The notes under the pieces are model-generated. The model saw nothing but the letters and a program-made list of their open reading frames with translations, ran no database searches and was not told where the DNA came from. The position numbers were made by a program, and so were the translations under genes. From Campylobacter iguaniorum (lineage in GTDB: Bacteria > Campylobacterota > Campylobacteria > Campylobacterales > Campylobacteraceae), in assembly GCF_000736415.1 (NCBI RefSeq), contig NZ_CP009043.1:806001-870000 (forward strand): a stretch of 64,000 nt of DNA, read 5' to 3'. This document shows positions 55,341 through 64,000 of this stretch, piece after piece (within the stretch, counting starts at the first letter, position 1; every line of letters starts with the position of its first letter).

Positions 55341-56236
55341 TTTTTTATTTTTATAGCTATCTCAAAATAGGGGATAGCTCAAATGATGTTTTTCTCATAA
55401 AACTGCTTCTAAAATAATCAAATTTAACAAAGTTATTAGCCTATTTTTTATATTTTTAAGCTTCAAATTTGCTTTTAAAATTACTTGACAATAGTTCAAC
55501 AAAACAGATATTTTGCTAAGTTTTTAGCTTGTTTTTAAGCTAAGATAAATGATTGATATTTTGATTTGCGTTGTTTTTATAGATTTATCTTCTTGCTTAA
55601 TCATAAATTTACAGCCGTAACGGTTATTAAAAAACAAATAGATAATATATAAACAAACTATCTATTTAAATATTAAACCAAACTATAATTCGTGTTTAGG
55701 CTTAATTTCGAACAAGTCTAATATTTAAGCTGTTGTTTTAATTTTTAATAAGCAAATAACAAATAAGGTAAATCGCCCAAAAAAAGTATTTAAAATTTAG
55801 CTGATAATTTACTATATAATTTTTTGTTAAATTCTTAGCTAAATTTGATGGATAAATTTTTATCATACAAAAAGTAAAGTTATCCAAATATCCTTAAATA
55901 CATACTTTAACTTACCAATATACAACGGCAGAATAGGATATAAATAAAAGATTGAAAATTAACGTTTTCAATACAAAATAATAAAAATAGCTTGTATTTT
56001 ACTTTTTTGGCTAAATTTAGCCGGCTTAGAATTTGAACTTGATGTAAATATCCCATTTTACCCATCATCTATTATTTTGCTTCTTTTATTGCGTTATATA
56101 ATATTTTTTTATTAAAGCTTGTTATTTTATATATTTATAATTTTACTATATATAAATATTATATATTTTATTTTGCATTATTTAAATGAGAATTTGAATA
56201 TAAATTTAAAAATAAATATGGACTAAGATTAGTCCA
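55341..56236. other. Long gene-free AT-rich convergent region
   Basis: About 900 bases with no credible ORF and no tRNA or rRNA. It lies between converging genes (sixA, metF-like). It begins with a 7-bp hairpin (AGCTATC 55355-55361, GATAGCT 55373-55379), has AT-rich runs, and contains one 8-6-8 inverted repeat (55951-55972). Confidence 0.7.
55951..55972. other. Dif-like 8-6-8 inverted repeat
   Basis: ATTGAAAA (55951-55958), six-base spacer TTAACG, TTTTCAAT (55965-55972). The layout of two inverted arms around six bases is that of Xer recombination sites, and the inner GAAAA/TTTTC resembles my memory of Helicobacter difH. It is the only such site I noticed in the spacer. Alternatively it is a terminator. 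Confidence 0.3.
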
Positions 56237-57190
56237 TTATTCTGTCATTTTTGAAGCACTTTGCCAGATTTCTCTATATGAAAGCTCTTTTTCATCTTCG
56301 ATGATTTTTTGTATGCCATTTAGTAGATTTATAGAAGCTTCTATTTCGACTTTTCTAGTAGAAATACTCTCTACATTTGCCCCTACGCTGATGCCCTTTG
56401 CTTTTGCGTATTTAAACAAAAACTCAAACATATCAAGGCTCAAACTTACAGAGCTTTCTAAGGCATTTTGACTGCTAAATAGCCTATCTTCAAAATATTC
56501 TGGAACTGCTATGCCAAGCCATTTCATAAACTCAAGCGTTTTGCTGCTTCCACAAGGCGTGAAAGTAAAGATTATAGGTACTTTTTTGACTCCAAGATTT
56601 GCATAATCATCTATAAAGCGTTTAGCATTTTCTATATTATACACAGCTTGTGTGATAAAAAACTTGCATCCTTTTATGGATTTTCCAGCTACTCTTAAAT
56701 CTTCATCGCCCTTTTTTATATGGCGTTCTGGTATGCAAATCCCACCAAGAGTTACGCCCTGCCCGCACTCATTTTTAAGCTTGTATGCATCATTTAGTGC
56801 GAGTTTTTGCTTGTCTTGTTTAGAGCTTGCTCCGACAAAAACGCTTAGTGTGTCGCTGCTAGAGCTTTGCAAAAACTCTCTAAACTCTGCTTCGTCGTAG
56901 TTGCCTACAGCTTTATAAATGACTGCTGGATAAGCACTATGCAAGAACTCTTTATGGTATATTTCAGGTTTTATCGTGCAGATAAACTCAAAAGTGCGCT
57001 CAGAGCTATTTCTATTGCTTTCATCTTGTAAATCATATATCACAAGCCCGTCAAATTTGCTATCTTTCAGCCTTTCTAGTTGCTTATTTGCTATCTCCTC
57101 AGCCTCTTCTTTGCTTAAATTTATCTTCGGCGGAGTTATACCATATAGCAAAATGCCTGGCGTGTTGCTTTCTATCTTGTCTTTTAGCAT
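56237..57190 (-). CDS. Methylenetetrahydrofolate reductase-like protein
   Basis: A 317-residue MTHFR-superfamily protein. PGILLYGITPPKINLS aligns with the start of MetF and KFFITQAVYNIENAKRF with its ITQ region, but the catalytic-Glu position of E. coli MetF (SFEFFPP) is not matched; YGITPP occurs instead. The gene lies 38 bases downstream of metE, the order seen for metE-metF in other campylobacters. A role in supplying 5-methyl-THF is likely from context, but the residue change leaves open a different substrate or cofactor. No FAD-binding motif is clearly visible. Confidence 0.65.
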   Translation of the reverse strand: MLKDKIESNTPGILLYGITPPKINLSKEEAEEIANKQLERLKDSKFDGLVIYDLQDESNRNSSERTFEFICTIKPEIYHKEFLHSAYPAVIYKAVGNYDEAEFREFLQSSSSDTLSVFVGASSKQDKQKLALNDAYKLKNECGQGVTLGGICIPERHIKKGDEDLRVAGKSIKGCKFFITQAVYNIENAKRFIDDYANLGVKKVPIIFTFTPCGSSKTLEFMKWLGIAVPEYFEDRLFSSQNALESSVSLSLDMFEFLFKYAKAKGISVGANVESISTRKVEIEASINLLNGIQKIIEDEKELSYREIWQSASKMTE

Positions 57191-57228
57191 TTTTTATCCT
57201 TTAAATTCGCTCCAAAAGGAGCGAAAAT

Positions 57229-59487
57229 TTAGCTTAGACGTACGATTTTAACAGCGGCAGTCATATTTTTAAGGCTTGGTTTAACCTCTTCCCATTTTCT
57301 TGTTTTTAGTCCACAATCTGGATTTATCCATAGTTGGCTTTTTGGAAGAACTTCAAGAAGTACGTTTATTTGAGTTGCTATCTCTTCGACGCTTGGAACT
57401 CTTGGGCTATGTATGTCGTAAACGCCAGGGCCGACTTCTTGTTTGTAGCCTACTGATTTAAAGATTTTTAGTAGTTCGTTACCGCTTCTAGCAGTTTCTA
57501 TGCTTATGACATCAGCGTCCATTGCTTCAATTGTTTTAATGATGTCGTTGAACTCAGAATAACACATATGAGTGTGGATTTGAGTTTCGGCTTTAGCCGC
57601 TGAAACGCTTAGTTTGAAGCAATCAACTGCAAATTTCTCATAAGCTGGTATGTTTTCACGTCTTAGCGGATAACCCTCTTTGAACGCTGCTTCGTCTACT
57701 TGAATGATCCTAATTCCGGCATTTTGCAAGTCGTCTATCTCATCATAAATCGCAAGTGCTAGCTCTTTTGCTATCTCGCTTCTTGGTTTATCATCACGCA
57801 CAAAGCTCCAATTTAGGATAGTTACTGGTCCAGTTAGCATACCTTTCATGATTCTTTTGGTTTTGCTTTGAGCATAAGTGATCCATTCCACTGTCATAGC
57901 TTTTGGGCGACTAACATCACCAAAAAGAAGAGGTGGCTTAACGCAGCGACTACCATAGCTTTGAACCCACGCATTTGTGCTAAATGCATAACCTTTAAGC
58001 TGCTCTCCAAAATACTCGACCATATCGTTTCTCTCTGGCTCACCATGTACCAAAACATCGATGTCGCACTCTTCTTGGAATGCTATACAATCATCAATAT
58101 ATTTTTTGATATCAGCTTCATAGGCTTCTTTTGTAATAAGGGCTTTTTTATAAGCATTGCGGACTTGGCGAAGTTCTGGGGTTTGTGGGAAGCTGCCTAT
58201 TGTTGTAGTTGGAAGCTCTGGAAGGTTAAATTTAGCCTTTTGGATTTTGATACGCTCTTCATATGCCACGTCTCTTTGGAATTTGCTTAGATTTGCAACT
58301 CTGTTTTGAACTGCTTTATCATTTACTAAATCTGAAGTTTTACGTGATTCTATGGCGTTTTTATTGGCTTTTAACCAAGCTTCTCCTGACTCGCAGAATT
58401 TCTCACCATCGACTAGTTTTCTTAAATGTTTTACTTCAGCTAGTTTTTCTACTGCGAAGCTAAGCCACTCTTTTATGCTTAGTTTTTCTTCGTATTTCAA
58501 AGTATAAGGCACGTGTAAAAGCGAGCAAGAAGTACCGATATTTAGGCGTTCGCTTGGGATATATTTTTTGATTTCGTTGATTAAGTTTAGTTTGGCTTCG
58601 ATGTCGCTTACCCAAACATTTCTTCCATCTATCACACCAGCAAAGACGGTTTTATCGCTATTTGCTAGGATTTCAAGAGATGATTTTTGGCAAGTTGCAT
58701 GAACAAAATCAAGTCCAACGCCCCAAATTTTAGTTTTTACTACCTCTTTTACAGCTTCAGTTGCATGCTCAAAATATGTCATAAATATGATTTTGACATT
58801 GCTTTTTGTGGTTAGTTTTTCATATGTTGGGACAATTTTTTCAGCTAGTTTTTCGGCTTTGTCTGTCACAAAAATCGGCTCATCTATTTGAACTACTACT
58901 TCATTATCAAGATTTGAAATTTGATCTATTAATTTTGCATATTGCTCTACCAAAGCATCTAAATGGCATAGCGCGCAGCTACCATCAGTGGTTTTGCTAA
59001 GTGCTAAAAATGTGATAGGTCCTATCAAATTTATCTTTGGATTTGCGATTCCAAATGCCTTTGCTTCTTTATATTCATTCAAAATTTTGTCTGAATTTAG
59101 GCTAAAAGTACTCTCACGGCTAAGCTCTGGTACGATGTAATGGTAGTTTGCGTTAAACCATTTTGTCATTTCCATAGCAACGCTTGTTTTGTTTCCACGT
59201 GCCATTGAAAAATAAAGCTCAGTTTCGCTAAGTCCTTTAAATCTTGGTGGAATAGCTCCAAAAGTTACGATATTATCAAGCATTAAATCATAATATGAAA
59301 AGTCATTTACGCTGATAAAATCAATATTTGCATCTTTTTGATAGCCCCAGTGGCGTGCTTTTAGCTCGCTAGCGACTTTCTCGACCTCGCTAAACTCACT
59401 CTTGCCAGCCCAAAAACTCTCAAGTGCAAATTTAAGCTCTCTTTGCTCACCTATTCTTGGAAATCCTGTTATAAAACTTTTTGACAT
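57229..59487 (-). CDS. metE: Cobalamin-independent methionine synthase
   Basis: A 752-residue zinc enzyme that methylates homocysteine using 5-methyl-tetrahydropteroyl-triglutamate. Both barrels are present: SFITGFPRIGEQRELKFALE and KARHWGYQ at the N-terminus, then LPTTTIGSFPQT, HTHMCYSEFND and LWINPDCGLKTRKW holding His, Cys and Cys zinc ligands in the C-terminal barrel. It is transcribed from a leader of up to 470 bases carrying a terminator-like hairpin close to its start. Confidence 0.96.
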   Translation of the reverse strand: MSKSFITGFPRIGEQRELKFALESFWAGKSEFSEVEKVASELKARHWGYQKDANIDFISVNDFSYYDLMLDNIVTFGAIPPRFKGLSETELYFSMARGNKTSVAMEMTKWFNANYHYIVPELSRESTFSLNSDKILNEYKEAKAFGIANPKINLIGPITFLALSKTTDGSCALCHLDALVEQYAKLIDQISNLDNEVVVQIDEPIFVTDKAEKLAEKIVPTYEKLTTKSNVKIIFMTYFEHATEAVKEVVKTKIWGVGLDFVHATCQKSSLEILANSDKTVFAGVIDGRNVWVSDIEAKLNLINEIKKYIPSERLNIGTSCSLLHVPYTLKYEEKLSIKEWLSFAVEKLAEVKHLRKLVDGEKFCESGEAWLKANKNAIESRKTSDLVNDKAVQNRVANLSKFQRDVAYEERIKIQKAKFNLPELPTTTIGSFPQTPELRQVRNAYKKALITKEAYEADIKKYIDDCIAFQEECDIDVLVHGEPERNDMVEYFGEQLKGYAFSTNAWVQSYGSRCVKPPLLFGDVSRPKAMTVEWITYAQSKTKRIMKGMLTGPVTILNWSFVRDDKPRSEIAKELALAIYDEIDDLQNAGIRIIQVDEAAFKEGYPLRRENIPAYEKFAVDCFKLSVSAAKAETQIHTHMCYSEFNDIIKTIEAMDADVISIETARSGNELLKIFKSVGYKQEVGPGVYDIHSPRVPSVEEIATQINVLLEVLPKSQLWINPDCGLKTRKWEEVKPSLKNMTAAVKIVRLS

Positions 59488-59510
59488 TATTTATCCTTTA
59501 AAAAATACAT

Positions 59511-59529
59511 AAAAAAAGGTCTTCTGACC
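59511..59529 (-). terminator. Terminator-like hairpin just upstream of metE
   Basis: In the coding sense GGTC-AGAA-GACC (59529-59518) is followed by seven T. The stem is only 4 bp. It lies 24 bases before the metE start, so it may be the terminator of an upstream short frame or part of an attenuator. Confidence 0.45.
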
Positions 59530-59551
59530 AACTATAAAAAAATATTTAAGA

Positions 59552-59860
59552 TTAAAAATTTAGATAATTTCTATGCATTTCAAAAAAGATAAGTGGCGGT
59601 TTAACTCCATGAAGTTTGTAAAATAATTTATCATTATCTAAATGCAATAAAAACTGCTTGTGATGTAATGCTAAGCGAGTTTTGCGTCTGAATATGCAGT
59701 TGCAGTGAATTGGAAATGTAACTATAAAAGATAAATATGAAAATATGCTTATAAAAGTAAACTCCAAATTCAATAGAAATTTGAACTTTCTATCTTTTTT
59801 TAAAGCTTTATTTATCGCCTTGTAGGCTAATACACATGGGACAACTCATATCTCAATGCC
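59552..59860 (-). pseudogene. Degenerate small membrane-protein frame upstream of metE
   Basis: The frame ending at 59552 stays open for about 100 codons without a usable ATG; TTG at 59773 is the first conventional start. It encodes a hydrophobic stretch (FTFISIFSYLSFIVTF) and a basic, His-rich C-terminus. An ATG in the neighbouring frame (MSCPMCISLQGDK) near 59845 looks like the lost N-terminus, implying one frameshift near 59835. Family not recognised. The sequence between it and ppk (59861-59957) holds nothing I can name. Confidence 0.3.
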
Positions 59861-59957
59861 TTTATAGTTAAAAATTCTGATAATAGTACCAAAAATATAA
59901 TAAAAAATATCTTAAATAAAATAAAATTTAATCAGTGAGCCAAATGACTCACTGAGA

Positions 59958-62048
59958 TTAACTATCTTTAAATAGTTTTGAAGCCAAAATTTGGGCTTTG
60001 TCTTGGTCGCTATCTTTTTTGAGTGTTTTAAAAACTCTATTTAAATGGTCTTCAAAAAACTCATGGTTGTTTAGTGGTTTTTCATTGTCACCTCTTATGA
60101 CGCTTGTGTATTCTCCATCGCTTCCAAGCTCATAAGCAAGCTCATTATCGCTTAGTTGAAGTCTTAAGATCTCACTTAATTTGTCTTGAAGCATCTCATC
60201 ATAAATCGGAGTCATTAGCTCCAAGCGGCGTTCTAAGTTTCTTGGCATCCAATCAGCGCTTGAGATGTAAAATTTCGGATCGGCGTGCTTGAAGTAAAAT
60301 ATCCTAGCGTGCTCAAGGTATTTTCCTATGATAGATCTTACTCTGATATTTTCGCTGATACCTGCAACTCCAGGTCTAAGGCAACAAATACCTCTGATGA
60401 TAAGATCGATTTGCACCCCTGCTTTGCTCGCATTATACAGTGCTTTTATCACATCACTATCGACTAAAGCGTTCATTTTGGCAATTATTCTGCCATCTTT
60501 TCCAGCTTTTGCTTCATCTTTTATTTTTTGTATGACTCTTTCTTTTATTTGCATTGGAGACATGGAAAGTGCGTTTAATCTGCGGTTTTTGCTAAATCCA
60601 GAAAGAATGTGAAAAAAAGTCGTTGTGTCCTTTGCAAACTCTTCTCTGCTTGTAAAGTAGCTAATATCAGTATAAATTTTCGCACTGCTTCCGTTGTAAT
60701 TACCAGTTCCAAGATGCATATAAAATTTAAGCTTATCGCCTATTTGGCGGATTACTTGGCTTACTTTTGCATGGACTTTAAATCCTGTTATTCCATAGAT
60801 TACGTGAGCTCCGGCGTTTTCTAGTGCTTTTGCCCAGTGGAGATTATTTTCTTCATCAAATCTAGCTTTTAGCTCGACCATTACAGTCACTTGTTTGCCA
60901 TCACTTGCAGCGTCTATTAGAGCTTGGATGAGGCTTGAGTTTTTCTCAACTCTATAAAGTGTCATGCGTATAGATATGACTTTTGGATCTTTTGCAGCTT
61001 CTTTGATGAACTGCGCTACAGGATCAAAGCTCTCATAAGGGTGAAAAAGCAGCACGTCTTCTTTGTCTATGGCATCAAACATTGAGACGTTTTGCCCAAA
61101 GGGTGGAAGTGTTTTTGGTGTGTATGGTGGCAAAAGAAGATGAGAAAACTCCTTGTCGCCGATGATTTGCCAAAGTGCACCAAGAGTTAGTGGAATGCTA
61201 TTTTCGTAGATGTCTTTGTAGAAAATCTTCATATGCAAATTTAGAAAATCAAGTATTTCAGGATCTGGATCTTTTTCGATTTGTAAGCGGACGAAAGCCC
61301 CTTTTCTGCGGAGTTTCAAGCCCTGCTCTAATATCATCATGAAGTCATCTGCCTCTTCTTCTTCGATAACCATATCAGCATTTCTTGTAACTCTAAACGC
61401 GCAGCTTGCAAGTAGCTTATATCCAGGGAAAATCTCCTCAGCGTGGCGATGAACTATGCTTTCAATCGGTACATAAACGCCATCCCCTGCATTATAAAAT
61501 CTTGGCAAAACACGGCTAATGCGTATCATTCCAAATTTGATTATCTCAGGGTGATCTGAGTCACAAAGTTTGACCGCAAGCCCAAAGCTAAGATTGTTTA
61601 GATGCGGAAATGGATGAGTAGCATCGACTGCGATAGGTACGATAACTGGCAAGATATTTGAGAAGAAAAACTCATCAGCTTTGCTTTTGACATTTGGTGC
61701 AAGGTCTTCGTATTTTTGTATATGAAGCCCAGCATTTGCGAGTTTTGCAACTGTATCTTTATAGTGATGTTCTAAAATTTGTTGCTCATCTTTTAGGTAT
61801 TTTCTTATCTCTCTAAGCTGATCAAGTGGCGTCATTTCGTCATTTCCACTGACTACAACTCCAGCGGCGAATAGTTGCTTAAGTCCAGCTATTCTAATCA
61901 TATAAAACTCATCTAAATTTGTGCAGTAAATTGCTATAAATTTGAGTTTTTCTAGCAATGGTAAGTCTTTTTCACATTGGCTCAAAACTCTTGAGTTAAA
62001 TCTCAGCCAAGACAGTTCGCGATTGATAAAAATATCTTTATTCTCCAT
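59958..62048 (-). CDS. ppk: Polyphosphate kinase 1
   Basis: A 696-residue enzyme making inorganic polyphosphate from ATP. The N-domain opens [16 protein letters not shown]. The two phospholipase D-like halves carry [16 protein letters not shown] and the phosphorylated histidine in TGFKVHAKV, with [11 protein letters not shown] and [12 protein letters not shown] later. In Campylobacter polyphosphate supports stress survival. Length is the usual one for PPK1. Confidence 0.96.
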   Translation of the reverse strand: MENKDIFINRELSWLRFNSRVLSQCEKDLPLLEKLKFIAIYCTNLDEFYMIRIAGLKQLFAAGVVVSGNDEMTPLDQLREIRKYLKDEQQILEHHYKDTVAKLANAGLHIQKYEDLAPNVKSKADEFFFSNILPVIVPIAVDATHPFPHLNNLSFGLAVKLCDSDHPEIIKFGMIRISRVLPRFYNAGDGVYVPIESIVHRHAEEIFPGYKLLASCAFRVTRNADMVIEEEEADDFMMILEQGLKLRRKGAFVRLQIEKDPDPEILDFLNLHMKIFYKDIYENSIPLTLGALWQIIGDKEFSHLLLPPYTPKTLPPFGQNVSMFDAIDKEDVLLFHPYESFDPVAQFIKEAAKDPKVISIRMTLYRVEKNSSLIQALIDAASDGKQVTVMVELKARFDEENNLHWAKALENAGAHVIYGITGFKVHAKVSQVIRQIGDKLKFYMHLGTGNYNGSSAKIYTDISYFTSREEFAKDTTTFFHILSGFSKNRRLNALSMSPMQIKERVIQKIKDEAKAGKDGRIIAKMNALVDSDVIKALYNASKAGVQIDLIIRGICCLRPGVAGISENIRVRSIIGKYLEHARIFYFKHADPKFYISSADWMPRNLERRLELMTPIYDEMLQDKLSEILRLQLSDNELAYELGSDGEYTSVIRGDNEKPLNNHEFFEDHLNRVFKTLKKDSDQDKAQILASKLFKDS

Positions 62049-62149
62049 AAACCAACCTTAATAAATTTTCTATGATTATACAAAAAATTCGTAAAAAAAT
62101 ACTTAATACTATCAATTTAAGACAACATTTAAACTAAATTTATTTAAAT

Positions 62150-63442
62150 TTAGACTACTTGCAATCTTTTAATAAAAAATATACAAAATATACTCGCCAT
62201 AAATTTAGCAACAAAAACAGTTATCCACACTCCATTTATGCCAAAAAATTCTACCAAAACAAAAAGCAAAACTATAGGCAGCAAATCAGAAATGATAGCC
62301 ACTCCAAACGATAGCATAGGCTGATTTGTCGATGTGAAGCAAGTATCGCAAAACTTCACAAACCAAGAACAAAGATAAACCAGACTAAATATCATCAAAG
62401 CATCTTTTCCAAGTGCGATAAACTCAGCGTCTTTACTAAAAATAGCGATGATAAACTCAGCACCAAGCTGGGCTAAAATAAAGCCTAAAATAGAGATCAA
62501 AGCGGCTGTAAAAAATGCGATTTTATAGAGTTTTGATAAGATATTTTTGTTTCTAGCACCGTATTGATAACTAAATAATGGCTGAACTCCATCACACATA
62601 CCCATTATAATCCCGCTTACTAAAAACTCAATAGATATAATAGCGCTCAAAACTGCCACGCCAGTAGTCCCTGAAATATCAAGCAAAATAGAGTTTGCAA
62701 CTACCATAAAAATAGATGATGAAATGCCGACTAAAAACCCAGAGCTTCCATTAAAAATAATATTTGTAAATAGCTTCAAATCCATGTAAATTTTCGTAAT
62801 TTTTAGGTTTAAGTCTTGCAAAACAAATGGCAAAAACGCTATCAACGCTCCAATACTCATACTGATACAACTAGCCAAAGCCGCACTCCAAAGCCCCCAG
62901 CCAAAAACGACCAAAAATAGATAATCCAAAATGATATTTAAAAGTGCTGCAATGACATTTACAGCCATGCTATATAGAGGTTTTTTGGCGATTCTTAAGT
63001 AATTATCCAAAGCAAAAAGCAAAGAAATAACAGGATAAAAGATGATGTAAACTATGGCAAACTCAAAGCATAAATTTGCAAGTTCTTTATCTTCTATTAG
63101 AGCATCACAAATTTGCCTTGCAAATAAAACCCCAAATACCAAACAAACGCTCGCCATAAAAATGATAAAAATCAAACTAAAGCTAAAAATACCGCTTGCA
63201 ACTTTACGTTTTTTAGCTCCAAGGTGGAGTGAAATCTGCACCGATGAGCCCATGGCAACGACGTCGATAATACTAAAACCAATCATCACAAACGGCATCA
63301 CAAGCCCAACTGCCCCAAGTGCTTTTGCACCAAAAATCTGTCCGACAAATATTTCATCAACCAAAAAATAGATAGAAATAAAAACTATGCTTATGATATT
63401 TGGTATTGTGTATTTCAAAAATAATTTTGTTATTTTATTCAT
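62150..63442 (-). CDS. MATE-family efflux transporter
   Basis: A 430-residue membrane protein with about 12 helices in two related halves, starting YTIPNIISIVFISIYFLVDEIFVGQIFG, the typical MATE entrance. IDVVAMGSSVQISLHLGAKKR and GISSSIFMVVANSILL follow. It exports drugs or metabolites in exchange for Na+ or H+; the substrate is unknown. It resembles the VPA/MepA-like branch (DinF-NorM superfamily) but I did not resolve the subfamily. Confidence 0.85.
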   Translation of the reverse strand: MNKITKLFLKYTIPNIISIVFISIYFLVDEIFVGQIFGAKALGAVGLVMPFVMIGFSIIDVVAMGSSVQISLHLGAKKRKVASGIFSFSLIFIIFMASVCLVFGVLFARQICDALIEDKELANLCFEFAIVYIIFYPVISLLFALDNYLRIAKKPLYSMAVNVIAALLNIILDYLFLVVFGWGLWSAALASCISMSIGALIAFLPFVLQDLNLKITKIYMDLKLFTNIIFNGSSGFLVGISSSIFMVVANSILLDISGTTGVAVLSAIISIEFLVSGIIMGMCDGVQPLFSYQYGARNKNILSKLYKIAFFTAALISILGFILAQLGAEFIIAIFSKDAEFIALGKDALMIFSLVYLCSWFVKFCDTCFTSTNQPMLSFGVAIISDLLPIVLLFVLVEFFGINGVWITVFVAKFMASIFCIFFIKRLQVV

Positions 63443-63648
63443 TGTTTAACCTTTTTATATTTTAAATTTAGTTTGTGATTTAAAATATTTTGGTTACCAA
63501 AGTGTGTGAGAAGCCTGTATGTAGAGATTTTCAAGGCAAAAAGCGTGAATTTCAAAATGATAAATTTCTCTCAATTTTTGCCTTTCTTTTAAATTTTGGT
63601 TCGAATTCTACACAAATTTTTATGAATTTAAATTAAATTTATAAAAAT

Positions 63649-64000
63649 TTAAAATGAAAGTAGTCCAAATTTGCCTAGAATTATTAAAATTAAGTAGCCC
63701 ACAACCATGCCAAAAGCACCGATAATAATGCCGACTATTGCCATGTCTTTTTGCTTGATAAAACCTTTTGCGTAAGCTAAAGCGTTTGGTGGAGTGCTAA
63801 TAGGCAAAGCCATAGCAAGTGAGGCAGACAGAGCTAAAGATATAAGCAAAACATGAATCCCACCAAAGCTCTCAAGAGTGCCTTGCATACTCATGCCAGC
63901 TGCTGCTAAAATAGGTATAAGAAGCGCCGCGGTGGCTGTATTACTCATAAATGTAGACATGGCGTAGCACAAAAGTCCAGCCCCTATCATCATCGTTAAA
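63649..64000 (-). CDS. SLC13/DASS-type anion transporter (C-terminal part, cut by window edge)
   Basis: At least 116 codons, open to the window end. The motifs SNTATAALLIPI and ISTPPNALAYAKG are the SNT/SNP-type binding-site signatures of the divalent-anion:Na+ symporter family. The C-terminus has three or four membrane helices and ends LGKFGLLSF. It would import dicarboxylates or sulfate; the N-terminal part is outside the window. Confidence 0.85.
   Translation of the reverse strand, partial: LTMMIGAGLLCYAMSTFMSNTATAALLIPILAAAGMSMQGTLESFGGIHVLLISLALSASLAMALPISTPPNALAYAKGFIKQKDMAIVGIIIGAFGMVVGYLILIILGKFGLLSF

Noticed and set aside
55341-56236. Possible replication origin in the AT-rich gap
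   Set aside because: No cluster of DnaA boxes matching the TTATNCACA pattern was seen, and dnaA/dnaN are not next to it; one lone TTATCCAAA-like site is not enough.

Overview
The window is AT-rich chromosomal DNA from a Campylobacterota member, most likely a Campylobacter of the C. fetus / C. hyointestinalis / C. lanienae kind. The genus call rests on flagellar genes (fliP, flgA) and rpoN, a single-chain XerH-type recombinase, a class II DAHP synthase, the order truA-lptF-prepilin peptidase-uppS-unknown-coaBC-glmU followed divergently by fliP, tightly overlapping genes, and autotransporters switched by poly-G tracts. The species is not settled.

Layout. 1-2224: end of an unidentified gene, a BOF-family periplasmic protein, a CoA-binding protein and ilvA. 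2291-4208: a phase-variable autotransporter, read here as OFF. 4338-10780: minus-strand housekeeping block (truA, lptF, prepilin peptidase, uppS, an unknown, coaBC, glmU). 10889-14063: fliP, an AEC transporter and the DAHP synthase. 14105-16582: a small outer-membrane beta-barrel protein and a second poly-G autotransporter with further frameshifts. 16648-25139: proA, then a plus-strand run (flavin reductase, coiled-coil lipoprotein, TrmN6-like methyltransferase, Cys-cluster protein, TPR lipoprotein, trpC, HIT protein, yaaA). 25239-28451: an HU gene, tRNA-Leu, a decayed prophage remnant, then tRNA-fMet and tRNA-Gln. 28619-42500: argG, xerH, ftsW-murG, a second HU, an S4 protein, tsaE-lptB-rpoN, aroB, mscS, mtaB, a protease-dead FtsH paralogue and a mogA/moaB-type gene. 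42512-52705: minus strand (glycosyltransferase, aminotransferase, cysE, speA, hisS, tmk, coaD, flgA, tRNA-Gly, moeA, murA). 52809-55340: NlpC/P60 lipoprotein, rhomboid, DUF455 protein and SixA. 55341-56236: long gene-free convergent region. 56237-64000: metF-like, metE, a degenerate small frame, ppk, a MATE exporter and the end of an SLC13 permease.

Functionally the window is mostly core: cell envelope (uppS, murA, murG, ftsW, glmU, lptB/lptF), amino acids (ilvA, aroB, DAHP synthase, trpC, proA, argG, cysE, metE), translation (hisS, truA, mtaB, tsaE, tRNAs), flagellar regulation and assembly (rpoN, fliP, flgA) and cofactors (coaBC, coaD, mog/moe).

The accessory content is the two poly-G autotransporters and the prophage scrap between tRNA-Leu and tRNA-fMet. 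The scrap keeps a MuF-type head-protein fragment whose C-terminus resembles a nuclease toxin, a broken reading frame in the position of its immunity gene, and an intact HicB beside a frameshifted HicA. Other points of note are a FtsH paralogue whose HEXXH motif is YQGSK, an flgA frame whose only canonical start codons lie upstream of and through a tRNA gene, and a dif-like inverted repeat in the convergent gap.
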